Assembly: GCF_027925525.1 (NCBI RefSeq)
Contig: NZ_BSDJ01000003.1
Coordinates: 306,296-370,295 of the forward strand
Source of the DNA: Paenibacillus tyrphae
Lineage (GTDB): Bacteria > Bacillota > Bacilli > Paenibacillales > NBRC-103111
Direction: 5' to 3'
Length of the DNA: 64,000 bases
The first letter of the stretch is position 1; each line of letters opens with the position of its first letter. The notes beneath the pieces are model-generated. The model was not told the origin of the DNA. It made no database searches and worked only from the letters and a program-made list of their open reading frames with translations. Both the position numbers and the translations under genes were made by a program. Shown one piece after another: positions 1 through 9,046 of this stretch.

Positions 1-2
1 GC

Positions 3-479
3 GGGCTGTCGCTGCTCGGCATGTCCGTCGGATGGATTCTTGTCGGCGTTCCGGCCGGCAAATGGGTGCTGCGCTACGGCTACCGACCGCTGCTGTTTAC
101 GGGTAACGTCCTGCTGGTGCTGTCCGGGCTGATGCTGCTGTATTTGCCGGACCAAGGGGGCTTCTGGTACGTCAATGTGATCATGGTGGTGCAGGGACTG
201 GCGTACGGGCTGCTCTATACGGTATCGGTCATCGGAGTGCAGCAGCTTGTCGCCACCGATCAAAAAGGGATTTCCACGTCGCTGCAGGTCTTCTCGCGGA
301 ATATCGGCACGGCGGCCGGGGTTACGGTTATGGGCGCACTCCTGACATCGGCGCCGGCTTTTATGACCGGCATCCACCGGCTGTTTCTGTACGGGTTTAT
401 CGTCAGTTTGGCTGCGCTGGTGTCCACGATTTTTCTTTTTACGCACCGTACGGTGTCGATTTCCGGAAGCGGGGCTTAA
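3..479 (+). CDS. MFS transporter, C-terminal part (partial)
   Basis: The reading frame is open from the window edge, so the start lies upstream and only about 159 residues are seen. The fragment carries several hydrophobic membrane segments joined by short basic loops (for example GKWVLRYGYRP), the usual pattern of the major facilitator superfamily. Segments such as a QGLAYGLLYT stretch and SLQVFSRNIGTAAG resemble the C-terminal half of 12- or 14-helix drug/H+ antiporters. The substrate cannot be read from this fragment. The stop is followed by a clear terminator, so this is the last gene of its unit. Family is fairly sure, function is not. Confidence 0.8.
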   Translation, partial: GLSLLGMSVGWILVGVPAGKWVLRYGYRPLLFTGNVLLVLSGLMLLYLPDQGGFWYVNVIMVVQGLAYGLLYTVSVIGVQQLVATDQKGISTSLQVFSRNIGTAAGVTVMGALLTSAPAFMTGIHRLFLYGFIVSLAALVSTIFLFTHRTVSISGSGA

Positions 480-508
480 GAGTGGCGGCGCGATAGCCGT
501 TGAAAGAA

Positions 509-546
509 CAAAGGGCGGTCTGCTTAATGCAGAACGCCCTTTGTTG
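509..546 (+). terminator. Rho-independent terminator after the MFS gene
   Basis: Arms CAAAGGGCGGTCTGC and GCAGAACGCCCTTTG, with one mismatch, close on a TTAAT loop and run into TTGTTGTT. It separates the MFS gene from the convergent histidine-rich gene and could serve both strands. Confidence 0.8.
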
Positions 547-561
547 TTACGCGGCCTTTCT

Positions 562-852
562 TCAGTCGAGGAACCATTCGCCGGACCAAGGATCCTGCAC
601 CCAGCGGGCATGATGGTAAAAATGATGCCCATGCATATGATGATGATGTGGATGATGATGCGGAAAGTGGTGCGGATGGAATCCAAACGGAAAGAAGCCG
701 TGGGGGTGGAATCCATGTGGATGGAAGCCATGCGGATGGAAGCCGTGGGGAAAATGATGCGGGTGATGATGACCATGATACGGGTAATGATGCGGACGGC
801 CATAGTCGATCTCCCCGGCTGTTTGAGTTTCAATTATCGTCTCTTGAGACAT
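562..852 (-). CDS. Histidine-rich repeat protein, 96 aa
   Basis: I do not recognise a named family. The start ATG at 852 is chosen because GAGAGGAGA lies 8 bases upstream; an upstream in-frame ATG at 891 has no such site. After a short acidic N-terminus (MSQETIIETQ) the protein becomes very rich in His, Phe, Pro and Gly, with about 30 His in 96 residues. It contains consecutive pentapeptides of the form HPHGF, then FPFGF and HPHHF, and a final run of His pairs. The C-terminus (WVQDPWSGEWFLD) is aromatic and acidic. There is no signal peptide or membrane segment. Such a composition suggests binding of Ni, Zn, Co or Cu, or a structural role in a spore coat, but both are guesses. Confidence 0.75.
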   Translation of the reverse strand: MSQETIIETQTAGEIDYGRPHHYPYHGHHHPHHFPHGFHPHGFHPHGFHPHGFFPFGFHPHHFPHHHPHHHHMHGHHFYHHARWVQDPWSGEWFLD

Positions 853-941
853 ATTTGATTTCTCCTCTCTGATTGGAACATACTCCACCATATGTCAGAG
901 AGGAGGAATTGGGCACTTATCCAATCTAAAAATGGGCTTAA

Positions 942-3245
942 TCACCTTGTTTTTTTCTTTAGCCAGCCGGGACGGTGCGTTTCCGGCTGGCCGCTGCGGT
1001 ACTGCAGCTCCCCGGTTTCCGCCGCGCGTCCGTCGCTCCCGAGCGATGAGCGCAGTTGCGCCTCCTCCATGGACCGGCGCACTTCTTCGGGTACCGGAAA
1101 ATCGGTCACCGGGGTGTCCTTCAGCGCCCGGGCCATCATTTCCCGAAACAGCTGCGCAGGCACCGCTCCGCCGGATGTCGTCAAATAATGGGTCTTGTCC
1201 GTCTGATCGAACCCAAGCCAGATCGCGGCCGTCAGCTCGGGGGTGAAGCCCACGAACCAGGCGTCCTTAGCGCCGTTCTGGCCGATGGCCTCGAATTCGG
1301 CCGTTGCGGGCAGCTGCGTCGTCCCCGTCTTGCCCGCGGCGGGACGGCCGTTGAGTGCGGCGGCGATCCCCGTTCCTTGCGCGACGGTCTCTTGAAGCAG
1401 CCTCGTCAGCGTATAGGCGTAAAGCGGCTCCGTCAGCTTGGTCGGCTGCGGCTTGGCCTCGACGAGCGTAAGGCCGTCTTTGGTTGTAATTTTGGTGATG
1501 GCGTGGGCGTTCTGCATCACGCCATCGTTTGCTATGCCGCCGTACGCCTGCGCCATCTGCAAGGGCGAGACGCCTTCGGACAAGCCGCCGAGCGCCAGGC
1601 TTAAGTTGCGGTCCGCCGGAGGCAGGGCGATCCCGGCTTTACGCACGTAGTTCATCCCGGCGTCGATGCCGATTTCGTTCAGCAGCCAGACGGCCGGAAT
1701 ATTCCACGAGCGGATCACGGCCTCCCGAAGCGAGACTTGTCCCCTCGTCTGCCCGTCCCAATCTTTGGGACGGTAACCCGAAATGTCGAGCTGCCCGTCA
1801 TACAGGATCGACTCCGGCGTATAGCCAAGCTCAAGCGCAGGCCCGTAGACCGCCAGCGGCTTAAACGACGAGCCGGGCTGGCGCTTCAGCTCGGTGGCCC
1901 GGTTGAAGCCGCGGTAGGTCTGATCCCCTCGCGCACCGACAATCGCACGGATGCCGCCGGTTCGCTGGTCCAGCACGACCGCTCCGCTCTGCACCGGGCG
2001 GTCGGGAGGACTTTGCGGGAAGAGCGCATCGGTGCGGTACACCTCTTCCGCCGCCTGCTGCACCTTAAGGTCCATCGCGGTATGAATCCGCAGGCCGTGT
2101 GTCAAAATCTGCTGCTCCGTAAAGCCGTAAAGCTTCTCGGCCTCATCCATGACATAATCGACATAGGAAGGGTGCCGCCCCTTCAGCGATTCTCCGTTGT
2201 TTGGCTTTAAGGCAATTGGCTCGGCGATAGCCTTGTTGTAGGCGGCGTCGCTGATGAAATGCTGCTCCTTCATCAGCGACAGCACGAGGTTTCGCCGCTC
2301 CAGCGCCTTGTCCGGATGCCGCACCGGAGAGTAGAGCGAAGGAGCTTTGGGCAGACCGGCCAGTACGGCCGACTCGGCAAGCGTCAGCTGCTGGACGGAT
2401 TTACCGAAGTATTGCTGCGCCGCCCCTTCGACGCCCCAACGCCCTTCGCCGAAGTAAATGCTGTTCAGATACAGCTCCAAAATTTCGTCTTTGCTGTAAG
2501 CAAAGTTGATTTTTATCGCGTAACCGAGCTCCTTGAATTTGCGGTTGAACGATTTGTCCGAGTCGAGAAACAAATTTTTGGCAAGCTGCTGTGTGATCGT
2601 GCTGCCGCCTTCCTCCATCGCTCCGGCCTTCAAGTCGCGAACCAGCGCGCGGCCGATCGACCATACGTCGAAGCCGGCATGATCGTAAAAACGCCGGTCC
2701 TCTACCGCAACGACGGCATTCCGCAAATCCAGCGGAATTTGACCGAGCGGCACCGGCACGATTCGGGACGAGGACAGCTGCGCCACCGGCTGCCCGCCGG
2801 CGTCCATGACGAAGCTCGGCTCGGGGAGCGGATGCTCCAGCTTGCTGATGTCCAGACCGCGCACCCATACGGCGGCAGCGCCAAGACCGGTCGCCACGGC
2901 TGCCAAACAGAGCAGCCCTGCCGTCCACAGCCACCGCCGCCCCCGGAACCGGCGCGTTTGCTTCGTCTCTCGCGCCGCCGTGCCGCCGCTGCCCGGCGCA
3001 GGCTCCCGCGCTTCTCGCGCCTCGCGTGCCGCAGGACGGAGATCGCCTGCCGCCTGTCTGCGGCTTAGATCTTCTTGCCCCGCACTGCCGGTTCTGCGCC
3101 ACGTGGACCGGGCGGCCTGCCGCGCCTCGTCCGCCGCGCGGCTTCCTCCGCCGGAGGCTCTATACGACTGCCACTCGCGTTTCGGCGAGGAGCCTGTGTC
3201 TGTCTTTGTTTTCGGCCTCCAACGAAACATCCGGGATAAGCTCAT
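942..3245 (-). CDS. Class A penicillin-binding protein (transglycosylase/transpeptidase)
   Basis: This bifunctional peptidoglycan synthase polymerises lipid II and cross-links the stem peptides outside the membrane. The 767-residue protein has a long basic, Arg/Ala/Gly-rich cytoplasmic tail (about 1-103), one membrane helix (about 105-128), a GT51 domain with the catalytic glutamate in VEDRRFYDH (E182) and a GGSTITQQLAKN motif (213-223), and a transpeptidase domain with the three penicillin-binding motifs SSFK (459-462), SWN (513-515) and KTGTT (639-643). AAAGGGGGA precedes the ATG. Overall it resembles B. subtilis PbpF/PBP1-type enzymes. The unusually long basic N-tail of about 100 residues is the only oddity. 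It appears monocistronic. Confidence 0.93.
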   Translation of the reverse strand: MSLSRMFRWRPKTKTDTGSSPKREWQSYRASGGGSRAADEARQAARSTWRRTGSAGQEDLSRRQAAGDLRPAAREAREAREPAPGSGGTAARETKQTRRFRGRRWLWTAGLLCLAAVATGLGAAAVWVRGLDISKLEHPLPEPSFVMDAGGQPVAQLSSSRIVPVPLGQIPLDLRNAVVAVEDRRFYDHAGFDVWSIGRALVRDLKAGAMEEGGSTITQQLAKNLFLDSDKSFNRKFKELGYAIKINFAYSKDEILELYLNSIYFGEGRWGVEGAAQQYFGKSVQQLTLAESAVLAGLPKAPSLYSPVRHPDKALERRNLVLSLMKEQHFISDAAYNKAIAEPIALKPNNGESLKGRHPSYVDYVMDEAEKLYGFTEQQILTHGLRIHTAMDLKVQQAAEEVYRTDALFPQSPPDRPVQSGAVVLDQRTGGIRAIVGARGDQTYRGFNRATELKRQPGSSFKPLAVYGPALELGYTPESILYDGQLDISGYRPKDWDGQTRGQVSLREAVIRSWNIPAVWLLNEIGIDAGMNYVRKAGIALPPADRNLSLALGGLSEGVSPLQMAQAYGGIANDGVMQNAHAITKITTKDGLTLVEAKPQPTKLTEPLYAYTLTRLLQETVAQGTGIAAALNGRPAAGKTGTTQLPATAEFEAIGQNGAKDAWFVGFTPELTAAIWLGFDQTDKTHYLTTSGGAVPAQLFREMMARALKDTPVTDFPVPEEVRRSMEEAQLRSSLGSDGRAAETGELQYRSGQPETHRPGWLKKKTR

Positions 3246-3349
3246 GGCTGATGGTCCCCCTTTTTGTTTGCCACGGAATATTCGCTTGTTTCAGCGTAAA
3301 ATACCAATGCTAATAATATTCGCGCCGGACGTCTTGTTTCGGCAGGTGG

Positions 3350-3381
3350 ACAAGCAAAAAGGAGCTTCCAAAGGAAGCTCC
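3350..3381 (-). terminator. Terminator of the 3417-3884 gene
   Basis: A perfect 9-bp stem GGAGCTTCC/GGAAGCTCC with a 3-base loop is followed on the minus strand by TTTTTGCTTG, just downstream of the stop of the minus-strand gene. Confidence 0.8.
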
Positions 3382-3416
3382 AAGCGTTCCGACACGATCC
3401 CTCCAGACGGGGGACT

Positions 3417-3884
3417 TCATTGCAAAGGGTCCGGCATCATGCCCTTTTCCATCACCTGCGAATTCGTCGGGAGGCTTGCCATCACTTTACCAAGCTGGCG
3501 GACCTCCTTCTCGTTGTTGGCCATCTTGCCGTTCATCGCCTTGCCGATCGGCGTCGATTCGGTCGGCTTCGTCTTGGCCGGGCCGTATTCCATATATTGC
3601 TGAAGCTCCGCCAACATCTCTTGGGCAGCGTCCGCCGCCGAAACGGGTATATTGTTCTGCGCAACGAAGCCGGCCTCGTTCAAGTCAATCCGGGTCTGGC
3701 CGTTCTCCTGCGTATGCGTATAGATACGGTATGGATACTCCTGCAGCGAAGCGGAATCGCGAAACGTCAATTCGTACGTGCTTCCTTCCCGGGAAGGCAG
3801 TTCGGTGAATCCCATCGTTTTGAGCGTAGCGTGCACGTGGGAAAAGGGCTTGGTGATCGACGGCAGCGTTTTTTTACGGGACAT
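3417..3884 (-). CDS. Conserved hypothetical protein, 155 aa
   Basis: I do not recognise the family. The ATG at 3884 is preceded by GAGGAG nine bases away, better than the upstream ATG at 3932. The protein is soluble, without signal peptide or membrane helix. It has an alpha/beta N-terminal half (residues about 1-90, with a strand-rich YELTFRDS...YPYRIYTH segment) and a charged helical C-terminal half ending in MEKGMMPDPLQ. The gene stands alone with its own terminator, back to back with the PBP gene's promoter side. Function unknown. Confidence 0.75.
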   Translation of the reverse strand: MSRKKTLPSITKPFSHVHATLKTMGFTELPSREGSTYELTFRDSASLQEYPYRIYTHTQENGQTRIDLNEAGFVAQNNIPVSAADAAQEMLAELQQYMEYGPAKTKPTESTPIGKAMNGKMANNEKEVRQLGKVMASLPTNSQVMEKGMMPDPLQ

Positions 3885-4035
3885 AGGGCAACACTCCTCG
3901 ATTCGTATTTTCCGCCGGACGGCGTGACGCATCCGTGTACCCCTTTATTAAACCGTTCGGATAAGGATGAAACTTTGTATGGTACTAGATCGTCATTCTT
4001 TTTCGAATAGGTATAGAGCAACTGGGGGTGTTGGT

Positions 4036-4491
4036 ATGCGCGGCAGATCGCTGCGAGTTATTTTATTTCTTATGGTGGCGGTAACCTTATCGGCTCTGGT
4101 GTACGGCTACGCGTTTTCCAATAACAATAGCTTTGTCGCTTCAAGCATCGATGAGCAGTTTCCCGTGCCGGCGGAGGCACGCAAATCGGACGTTCCGTTC
4201 TCCAATCCGGGAGTCGTCTATGTCCGCTACAACATGAAAGGTATCGAAGAAAAGGAAAGTATTCCCGACTTCTACGCGAATGAGATTCGCAAGTGGGGAT
4301 GGAAGGAAGACAAAGAGGAGCAGGTGGGGGCTCTCCGTGTTTTTGTCAAGGAAGGCAAAACGATGAATGTAACGACACACAGCGGCTTTTTCACTTTGTT
4401 TACCAAAAAAAGCTCCGCTAATCCGCACACAGCGGTTGCCGGCGCGCCGCACACCGCGGTTTCCAAGCCGCAAAGCCCGCCGAAGCAGTAA
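4036..4491 (+). CDS. Membrane-anchored hypothetical protein, 151 aa
   Basis: Start ATG at 4036 is supported by TGGGGGTG five bases upstream; the longer frame from 3967 lacks a ribosome binding site. The N-terminus is basic (MRGRSLR) followed by one hydrophobic helix (about 8-28), so the protein is probably anchored with the remainder outside the cytoplasm. The body contains a PGVVYVRYNMKGIEEKE strand pattern and a helix ending FYANEIRKWGWKEDKEE. The C-terminal 30 residues are low-complexity Ala/Pro/His/Lys. No catalytic motif is visible. Function unknown. Confidence 0.7.
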   Translation: MRGRSLRVILFLMVAVTLSALVYGYAFSNNNSFVASSIDEQFPVPAEARKSDVPFSNPGVVYVRYNMKGIEEKESIPDFYANEIRKWGWKEDKEEQVGALRVFVKEGKTMNVTTHSGFFTLFTKKSSANPHTAVAGAPHTAVSKPQSPPKQ

Positions 4492-4589
4492 AAACCCCCG
4501 AGCGGCCAAATTCGCTTTTCCGGTGCTTGTCCGGCAGGAGAAGCGCATGGCAGGCGCAAGAGGGCTCGCGTTCGGTTCAACAGGCGGCT

Positions 4590-5078
4590 TTAATCGACGA
4601 GCGGAAGCGAATACCGCGCGAATCCTTCGCCTTCGTAGTTGTATCGTTCGCATATCGTGTAGGTACGGTCGCCGGCGCTTGTTTGAAGTCCCTTTTCGCG
4701 CAAATACGCTTCGACTGCTTGGCCGGCTGCTTCGAAATTCCCGTCCTTATTCGCCACGACGGCACAACGGTGCGCCGGGACAGTCAGGCGGAGGAACCAT
4801 TCGGGAATGTCGTCGTACGATTCGACCTCCATGCAAAGGATGTATACGTGCGTGTCCGGATGGCTCTGCGACGGTCCGTGCGGCCACAGGCCGTAATGAA
4901 TTTGAGGGTTCACGATATGGGGCAAATGCTTGGCGGAAGACAGCAGCGCTTCTTTGGCGTGCCGATACTTCCCTCCCATGTCGTTCAGGCCGATACAAGG
5001 GATGCCGATCAGCTTCAACTCCTTGTGCTCCACCATAACAGGCTCCATCTCCGGGAGCTTTGCCGCGTTTTCGATCAT
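4590..5078 (-). CDS. GyrI-like / AraC-type effector-binding domain protein
   Basis: The 162-residue protein consists of a single stand-alone effector-binding domain of the GyrI/AraC_E_bind fold: two repeats of strand-helix-strand, a central ...HYGLWPHGPSQSHPDTHVYILCMEVESYDDIPEWF segment typical of the family, and a C-terminal EGEGFARYSLPLVD. The family binds small cationic molecules or inhibits gyrase. No DNA-binding domain is attached. The start has an AGAGGCG site nine bases upstream. Ligand unknown. It runs opposite to the flanking genes and is monocistronic. Confidence 0.75.
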   Translation of the reverse strand: MIENAAKLPEMEPVMVEHKELKLIGIPCIGLNDMGGKYRHAKEALLSSAKHLPHIVNPQIHYGLWPHGPSQSHPDTHVYILCMEVESYDDIPEWFLRLTVPAHRCAVVANKDGNFEAAGQAVEAYLREKGLQTSAGDRTYTICERYNYEGEGFARYSLPLVD

Positions 5079-5205
5079 ACGATTTTCGCCTCTTTTCCCA
5101 TTTTTTTAGTACACCATAAACAAGCTAAACAAGCTTTTATGACTTCACACGTTCCCGCTCCAGTTTTGCCGGAGTTCCTTCTTTTTCGCAGAGCGTCTTT
5201 TGATT

Positions 5206-5234
5206 TTTGCAACGAAAAACCCGCATGGTATAAT
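5206..5234 (+). promoter_or_regulatory. Sigma-A promoter of rluF
   Basis: A TTTGCA -35 and a perfect TATAAT -10 (5229-5234) are separated by 17 bases, about 35 bases before the rluF start. Confidence 0.6.
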
Positions 5235-5269
5235 GGAGCGATAAAGTCAGGACAAGCGGAGTGAGAACG

Positions 5270-5968
5270 ATGAGAATCAACAAATATATCAGCGAAACGG
5301 GAATTTGCTCCCGGCGCGAAGCGGATCAGCTGATCGAGGGAAAGCGCGTCACGATTAACGGCCAGCTGGCCGAGCTCGGAAGCCGGGTGAGCGAAGGCGA
5401 CGACGTGCGGATCGACGGAAAACCGATTAGCGAGAAGAAAAAGCACGTCTACATTGCGCTCCACAAGCCGGTAGGCATCACCAGCACGACGGAACGGCAC
5501 GTCCGCGGCAATATCGTGGATTTTGTAGGACACCGCGAGCGCATTTTCCCGATCGGACGACTGGATAAAGATTCCGAAGGATTGATTTTGCTTACGAATG
5601 ACGGCGATATCGTCAATAAAATATTACGCTCCGAGCACGAGCATGATAAGGAATACATCGTGACCGTGAACAAACCGGTCACGCCGATGTTTTTGCAGGG
5701 CATGGCGAGCGGCGTGCGGATTCTTGGGACCGTCACCAAACCGTGTAAAGTGAGCCGCATCGACGACCGGACGTTTCGGATCTTACTGACGCAAGGGCTG
5801 AACCGTCAAATCCGCCGGATGAGCGCCGCCTTCGGCTACGAGGTGCGCCGGTTGAAGCGGGTGCGCATTATGAACATCAAGCTGGCCGGTTTGCCGGTAG
5901 GGCAGTGGCGCGATCTGACCCCGGAAGAGCTGGACAAGCTGATGAACGCTATCGGACATCGGCCGTAA
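5270..5968 (+). CDS. rluF: 23S rRNA pseudouridine synthase, RluF-type
   Basis: The protein isomerises a specific uridine of 23S rRNA to pseudouridine. It has an N-terminal S4 RNA-binding domain (about 1-50, [22 protein letters not shown]) and a RsuA/RluF catalytic domain with the aspartate motif [10 protein letters not shown] (D99) and the [11 protein letters not shown] segment typical of this subgroup. The length of 232 residues is normal. The ATG at 5270 is preferred over the in-frame GTG at 5261 because GGAG sits eight bases before it. RluF versus RluB/RsuA is judged from the short N-terminal domain and the NRQIRRM motif. It converges on the response-regulator gene with eight bases between stops. 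Confidence 0.85.
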   Translation: MRINKYISETGICSRREADQLIEGKRVTINGQLAELGSRVSEGDDVRIDGKPISEKKKHVYIALHKPVGITSTTERHVRGNIVDFVGHRERIFPIGRLDKDSEGLILLTNDGDIVNKILRSEHEHDKEYIVTVNKPVTPMFLQGMASGVRILGTVTKPCKVSRIDDRTFRILLTQGLNRQIRRMSAAFGYEVRRLKRVRIMNIKLAGLPVGQWRDLTPEELDKLMNAIGHRP

Positions 5969-5976
5969 GTTTTATG

Positions 5977-6669
5977 CTACACGTTGAATTTGTAGCCGAT
6001 CCCCCGCACGGTATGGATATATTTCGGATCGGTGGGGTTCGGTTCGATCTTCTTGCGCAGGTTGCTGATATGAACGAGCAGCGTGCGCGTGTCGCCGTTG
6101 CTGTCCACGCCCCAGGTCATTTTATACAGCTGCTCGAGCGGAAGCACCTTGCCGGGCGAGCGGGCGAGATGCAGCAGCAGGTCGAACTCCTTGGAAGACA
6201 GCGGCACGAGCCCGCCGCCGGCTTTCACGGTCCGGCTGAGCAGATCGATCTCCAGCCCCGGAAACGACAGGTACTGGGAATCTTCCTTGTGCTGCTCAAG
6301 CAGCTGGCTGCGGCGCAGATGCGCTTTGACCCGGGCGACGAGCTGACCGGGACTGAACGGCTTCGTGATGTAATCGTCCCCTCCGATGCTGAACCCCAGA
6401 ATGATATCCATATCCTCGCTTTTGCAGCTCAGAAATAAAATCGGCGTATTATAGGACTTGCGGATTTGCCGGCATACTTCGATGCCATCCATTTCAGGGA
6501 GCAAGATGTCGAGAATCACCAAGTCCGGACGGTGCTCCCGTACCATGGCAAGCGCTTCGGCCCCATTCCCGGAATACAGTACGTCATATCCCTCCTTACG
6601 CAAATAAAGACTGATTAATTCGACAATCTCGGCTTCATCGTCGACGATGAGTATTTTTTCTCCAGGCAT
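5977..6669 (-). CDS. OmpR-family response regulator
   Basis: The 230-residue protein has a receiver domain with the acidic pair D10/D11, phosphoacceptor D54 in VILDILLPEMDG and the conserved lysine in ITKPF, followed by a C-terminal winged-helix DNA-binding domain ending in HTVRGIGYKF. Start ATG at 6669 follows GGAGGA seven bases away; the longer frame to 6732 has no ribosome binding site. It is transcribed divergently from the sensor kinase at 6880, its probable partner. The target genes are not evident. Confidence 0.9.
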   Translation of the reverse strand: MPGEKILIVDDEAEIVELISLYLRKEGYDVLYSGNGAEALAMVREHRPDLVILDILLPEMDGIEVCRQIRKSYNTPILFLSCKSEDMDIILGFSIGGDDYITKPFSPGQLVARVKAHLRRSQLLEQHKEDSQYLSFPGLEIDLLSRTVKAGGGLVPLSSKEFDLLLHLARSPGKVLPLEQLYKMTWGVDSNGDTRTLLVHISNLRKKIEPNPTDPKYIHTVRGIGYKFNV

Positions 6670-6879
6670 CGATTTCTCCTCCAAAAGATGATGCGGCGAA
6701 ACATGATGTTTCTTTGAAACTATCAGAATCATACCCCGCCGGTCTCGATACTGGATTCTGATATGGCAGCGACAAACGTCCCGAAATCCCCCAAAGGTGA
6801 GCCGTTTATCCCGGTTTCCAAATAATGCAGTTTAAGGTACGATATTAGCAGGAAGCCCATTTGAGCAACAGGAAAGAAA

Positions 6880-9000
6880 GTGGTATCGATTTCCAGAAAC
6901 TATTTCTATTATAAATGGTTTTGGGTGTGTATTTCCATAGTTTTATTGGCCGCCGGGATTGCCGGTGCCAGTTACTATAGTTCCGCTGCGGGGGAGTCCG
7001 CGCCCCGTGCCGTTCAAGGCGTCATGGACCTGGAGGACTACGGCTTGGAATCCCATGGAACGGTCCGGCTGGACGGCGAATGGGCTATGCACTGGATGCG
7101 CCTGCTGACGCCGGAAGAGCTGGCCTCACCGGAACATGCCGCAGGAGAGCAGGCCACCCCGATTGTTCTCCCGGAGGTATGGAATCGTGTCCTTGTGGAC
7201 GGCGTGCAGCCGAGCGGATCGGGTCATGCGACCTTTCGCTTGAAAGTGATGCTGAATGGCCCTGCTTCCGATTTGGGACTGAAGCTGCCATATATCCGTA
7301 CGGCTTACAAGGCTTGGGTAAACGGCGAGCCGGTCGCGAGCAGCGGTACGGTCGGAGAAGACATTCTGACTTCGAAGCCTCAATATACCCCGAATTTGAT
7401 CCGGTTCCGCCATCCGGGCGGGCCGCTGGATATCGTCATCCAGGTTTCCAATTACCATCACCGGCTCGGGGGGATCTGGAAACCGGTCGAGCTCGGCTCA
7501 TGGAGCGCGCTTGACAGCAAGCTTCGGAGAGAGCTTGCGATCGAGACGCTTGTGGTAGGAAGCCTGTTGTCGATGGGGCTGTATCACATCGGATTGATTG
7601 CGCTGAGGCGCAAAGAGAAAGGATCGCTTTACTTCGGTCTTTTTTGCTTGCTGATCGGCATACGGGCCTTCTTTACGGGCGAAGGCGTGATGTATTATTT
7701 TGTCCCCGAGGTGCATTGGCTGTCGGAGCTGCGTATCGAGTACGTATGCTTTTACATGGGCGTACCTGTCATGATTATGTTCATGCATTCGCTCTACCCG
7801 CAGGAGGTGCGTCTCGGTGTCGTCCGGCTTATTCTGGCGCTTGGCGCAGCGTTCTCGGCCGCGGCATTTCTGATCCCGCCCCCGTGGGTAACGTATACGA
7901 CACCGGCGTTCCAGCTCATTACGCTGCTCACGAGCGGCTACCTGCTGTTCAGCCTGGCCAGCGCCGTGCTTCGCAAAAGAGACGGGGCGCTGTTCGCCGC
8001 AATCGGTGCGGGCGCTTACGTCGCCACGGTGATGCTGGACATCATGTACTATAACCAGTGGATCAAGCTTGGCGAGGTGTCGTCGTACGGGCTGCTTGTC
8101 TGCGTATTCATGACCTCGTTCATCCTGAGCTCGAAGTCGGCCAAGGCTTACGTGGAAGTGGAGACGCTGTCGCGGCAAATGCGCGAGATGAACACCGGTC
8201 TGGAGCATAAAATTCGCGAGCGGACCGCCGAGCTGGAACGCATCAACCGCAGCCTGGAGCGGATGAACGACGACTTGGCGCGGATGGAAACGTCCAGGCG
8301 GCACCTGCTCAGCAATATCTCGCACGATCTGGGAACGCCAATGACGCTGATTCAAGGGTACGTGGAAGCGCTCATCGACGGCGTCGTCTCGCAGCCTGAC
8401 CAGCAGCAAAAATATTTAAAGCTCATCCATAACCGGATCACAGGCTTGAACCGGCTTATCGCCGATCTGTTCCAGCTCTCGAAGCTGGAGGCCAGACAGA
8501 TGGATTTCGATATTCAGCCGGTAAGCACGGACGATTTTATTCGTTATTTCGACGAGCGCTATGAGCTGGAGCTGGCCGGCGCCGGGCTCAAATTCGAGAC
8601 CGTCGCTTATTCGCTGCGGCCCGAAGCCCACCGGCAGGCCATCGTCAAAATCGACGTGGACCGGATCGATCAGGTGCTGACCAACGTCATTTACAATGCG
8701 GTCAAGCATACGCCCCGCGGCGGACTGATCCAGCTTCATTTTATTGTGGACGAGCATTCGCTTGTCGTGCAGGTGCAGGATAACGGCTCGGGCATCGATC
8801 CGGATGACCTGCCGTACATTTTCGACCGTTTCTACAAGAAAGACAAGTCCCGCAACACGGCCGGCGGCGGTAGCGGCCTCGGGCTGGCCATCGCCAAGGA
8901 GATCATCGACTACCATGGGGGCCGGATCTGGGCACAAAGCCGCGTCGGTCAAGGCGCCTGCATCGCCTTCATGCTGCCCCTCGCGAAAGGGGGTGAATAG
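6880..9000 (+). CDS. Sensor histidine kinase with 7TMR-DISM-type input
   Basis: The GTG start at 6880 is preceded by GGAAAG. The 706-residue protein has an N-terminal helix (about 12-32), an extracytoplasmic jelly-roll-like domain (about 45-215, with a FRLKVMLNG...WVNGEPVASSGTVG pattern), about seven membrane helices (about 220-425), a coiled coil (about 430-470), then HisKA with H482 in SNISHDLGTP and HATPase_c with N, G1 (DNGSGI) and G2 (GSGLGLAIAKE) boxes. This is the 7TMR-DISM architecture, which senses extracellular, often sugar-like, ligands. It is divergent from, and likely signals to, the OmpR regulator at 5977-6669. Confidence 0.9.
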   Translation: MVSISRNYFYYKWFWVCISIVLLAAGIAGASYYSSAAGESAPRAVQGVMDLEDYGLESHGTVRLDGEWAMHWMRLLTPEELASPEHAAGEQATPIVLPEVWNRVLVDGVQPSGSGHATFRLKVMLNGPASDLGLKLPYIRTAYKAWVNGEPVASSGTVGEDILTSKPQYTPNLIRFRHPGGPLDIVIQVSNYHHRLGGIWKPVELGSWSALDSKLRRELAIETLVVGSLLSMGLYHIGLIALRRKEKGSLYFGLFCLLIGIRAFFTGEGVMYYFVPEVHWLSELRIEYVCFYMGVPVMIMFMHSLYPQEVRLGVVRLILALGAAFSAAAFLIPPPWVTYTTPAFQLITLLTSGYLLFSLASAVLRKRDGALFAAIGAGAYVATVMLDIMYYNQWIKLGEVSSYGLLVCVFMTSFILSSKSAKAYVEVETLSRQMREMNTGLEHKIRERTAELERINRSLERMNDDLARMETSRRHLLSNISHDLGTPMTLIQGYVEALIDGVVSQPDQQQKYLKLIHNRITGLNRLIADLFQLSKLEARQMDFDIQPVSTDDFIRYFDERYELELAGAGLKFETVAYSLRPEAHRQAIVKIDVDRIDQVLTNVIYNAVKHTPRGGLIQLHFIVDEHSLVVQVQDNGSGIDPDDLPYIFDRFYKKDKSRNTAGGGSGLGLAIAKEIIDYHGGRIWAQSRVGQGACIAFMLPLAKGGE

Positions 9001-9046
9001 AAACGCGGATATTAGCGGCGCCCACAGCGAATCCCATGCGCGACGC

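Noticed and set aside
640..800. Tandem 15-base repeats resembling a CRISPR or satellite
   Set aside because: The repeats are in frame with the His-rich protein and have no spacers.
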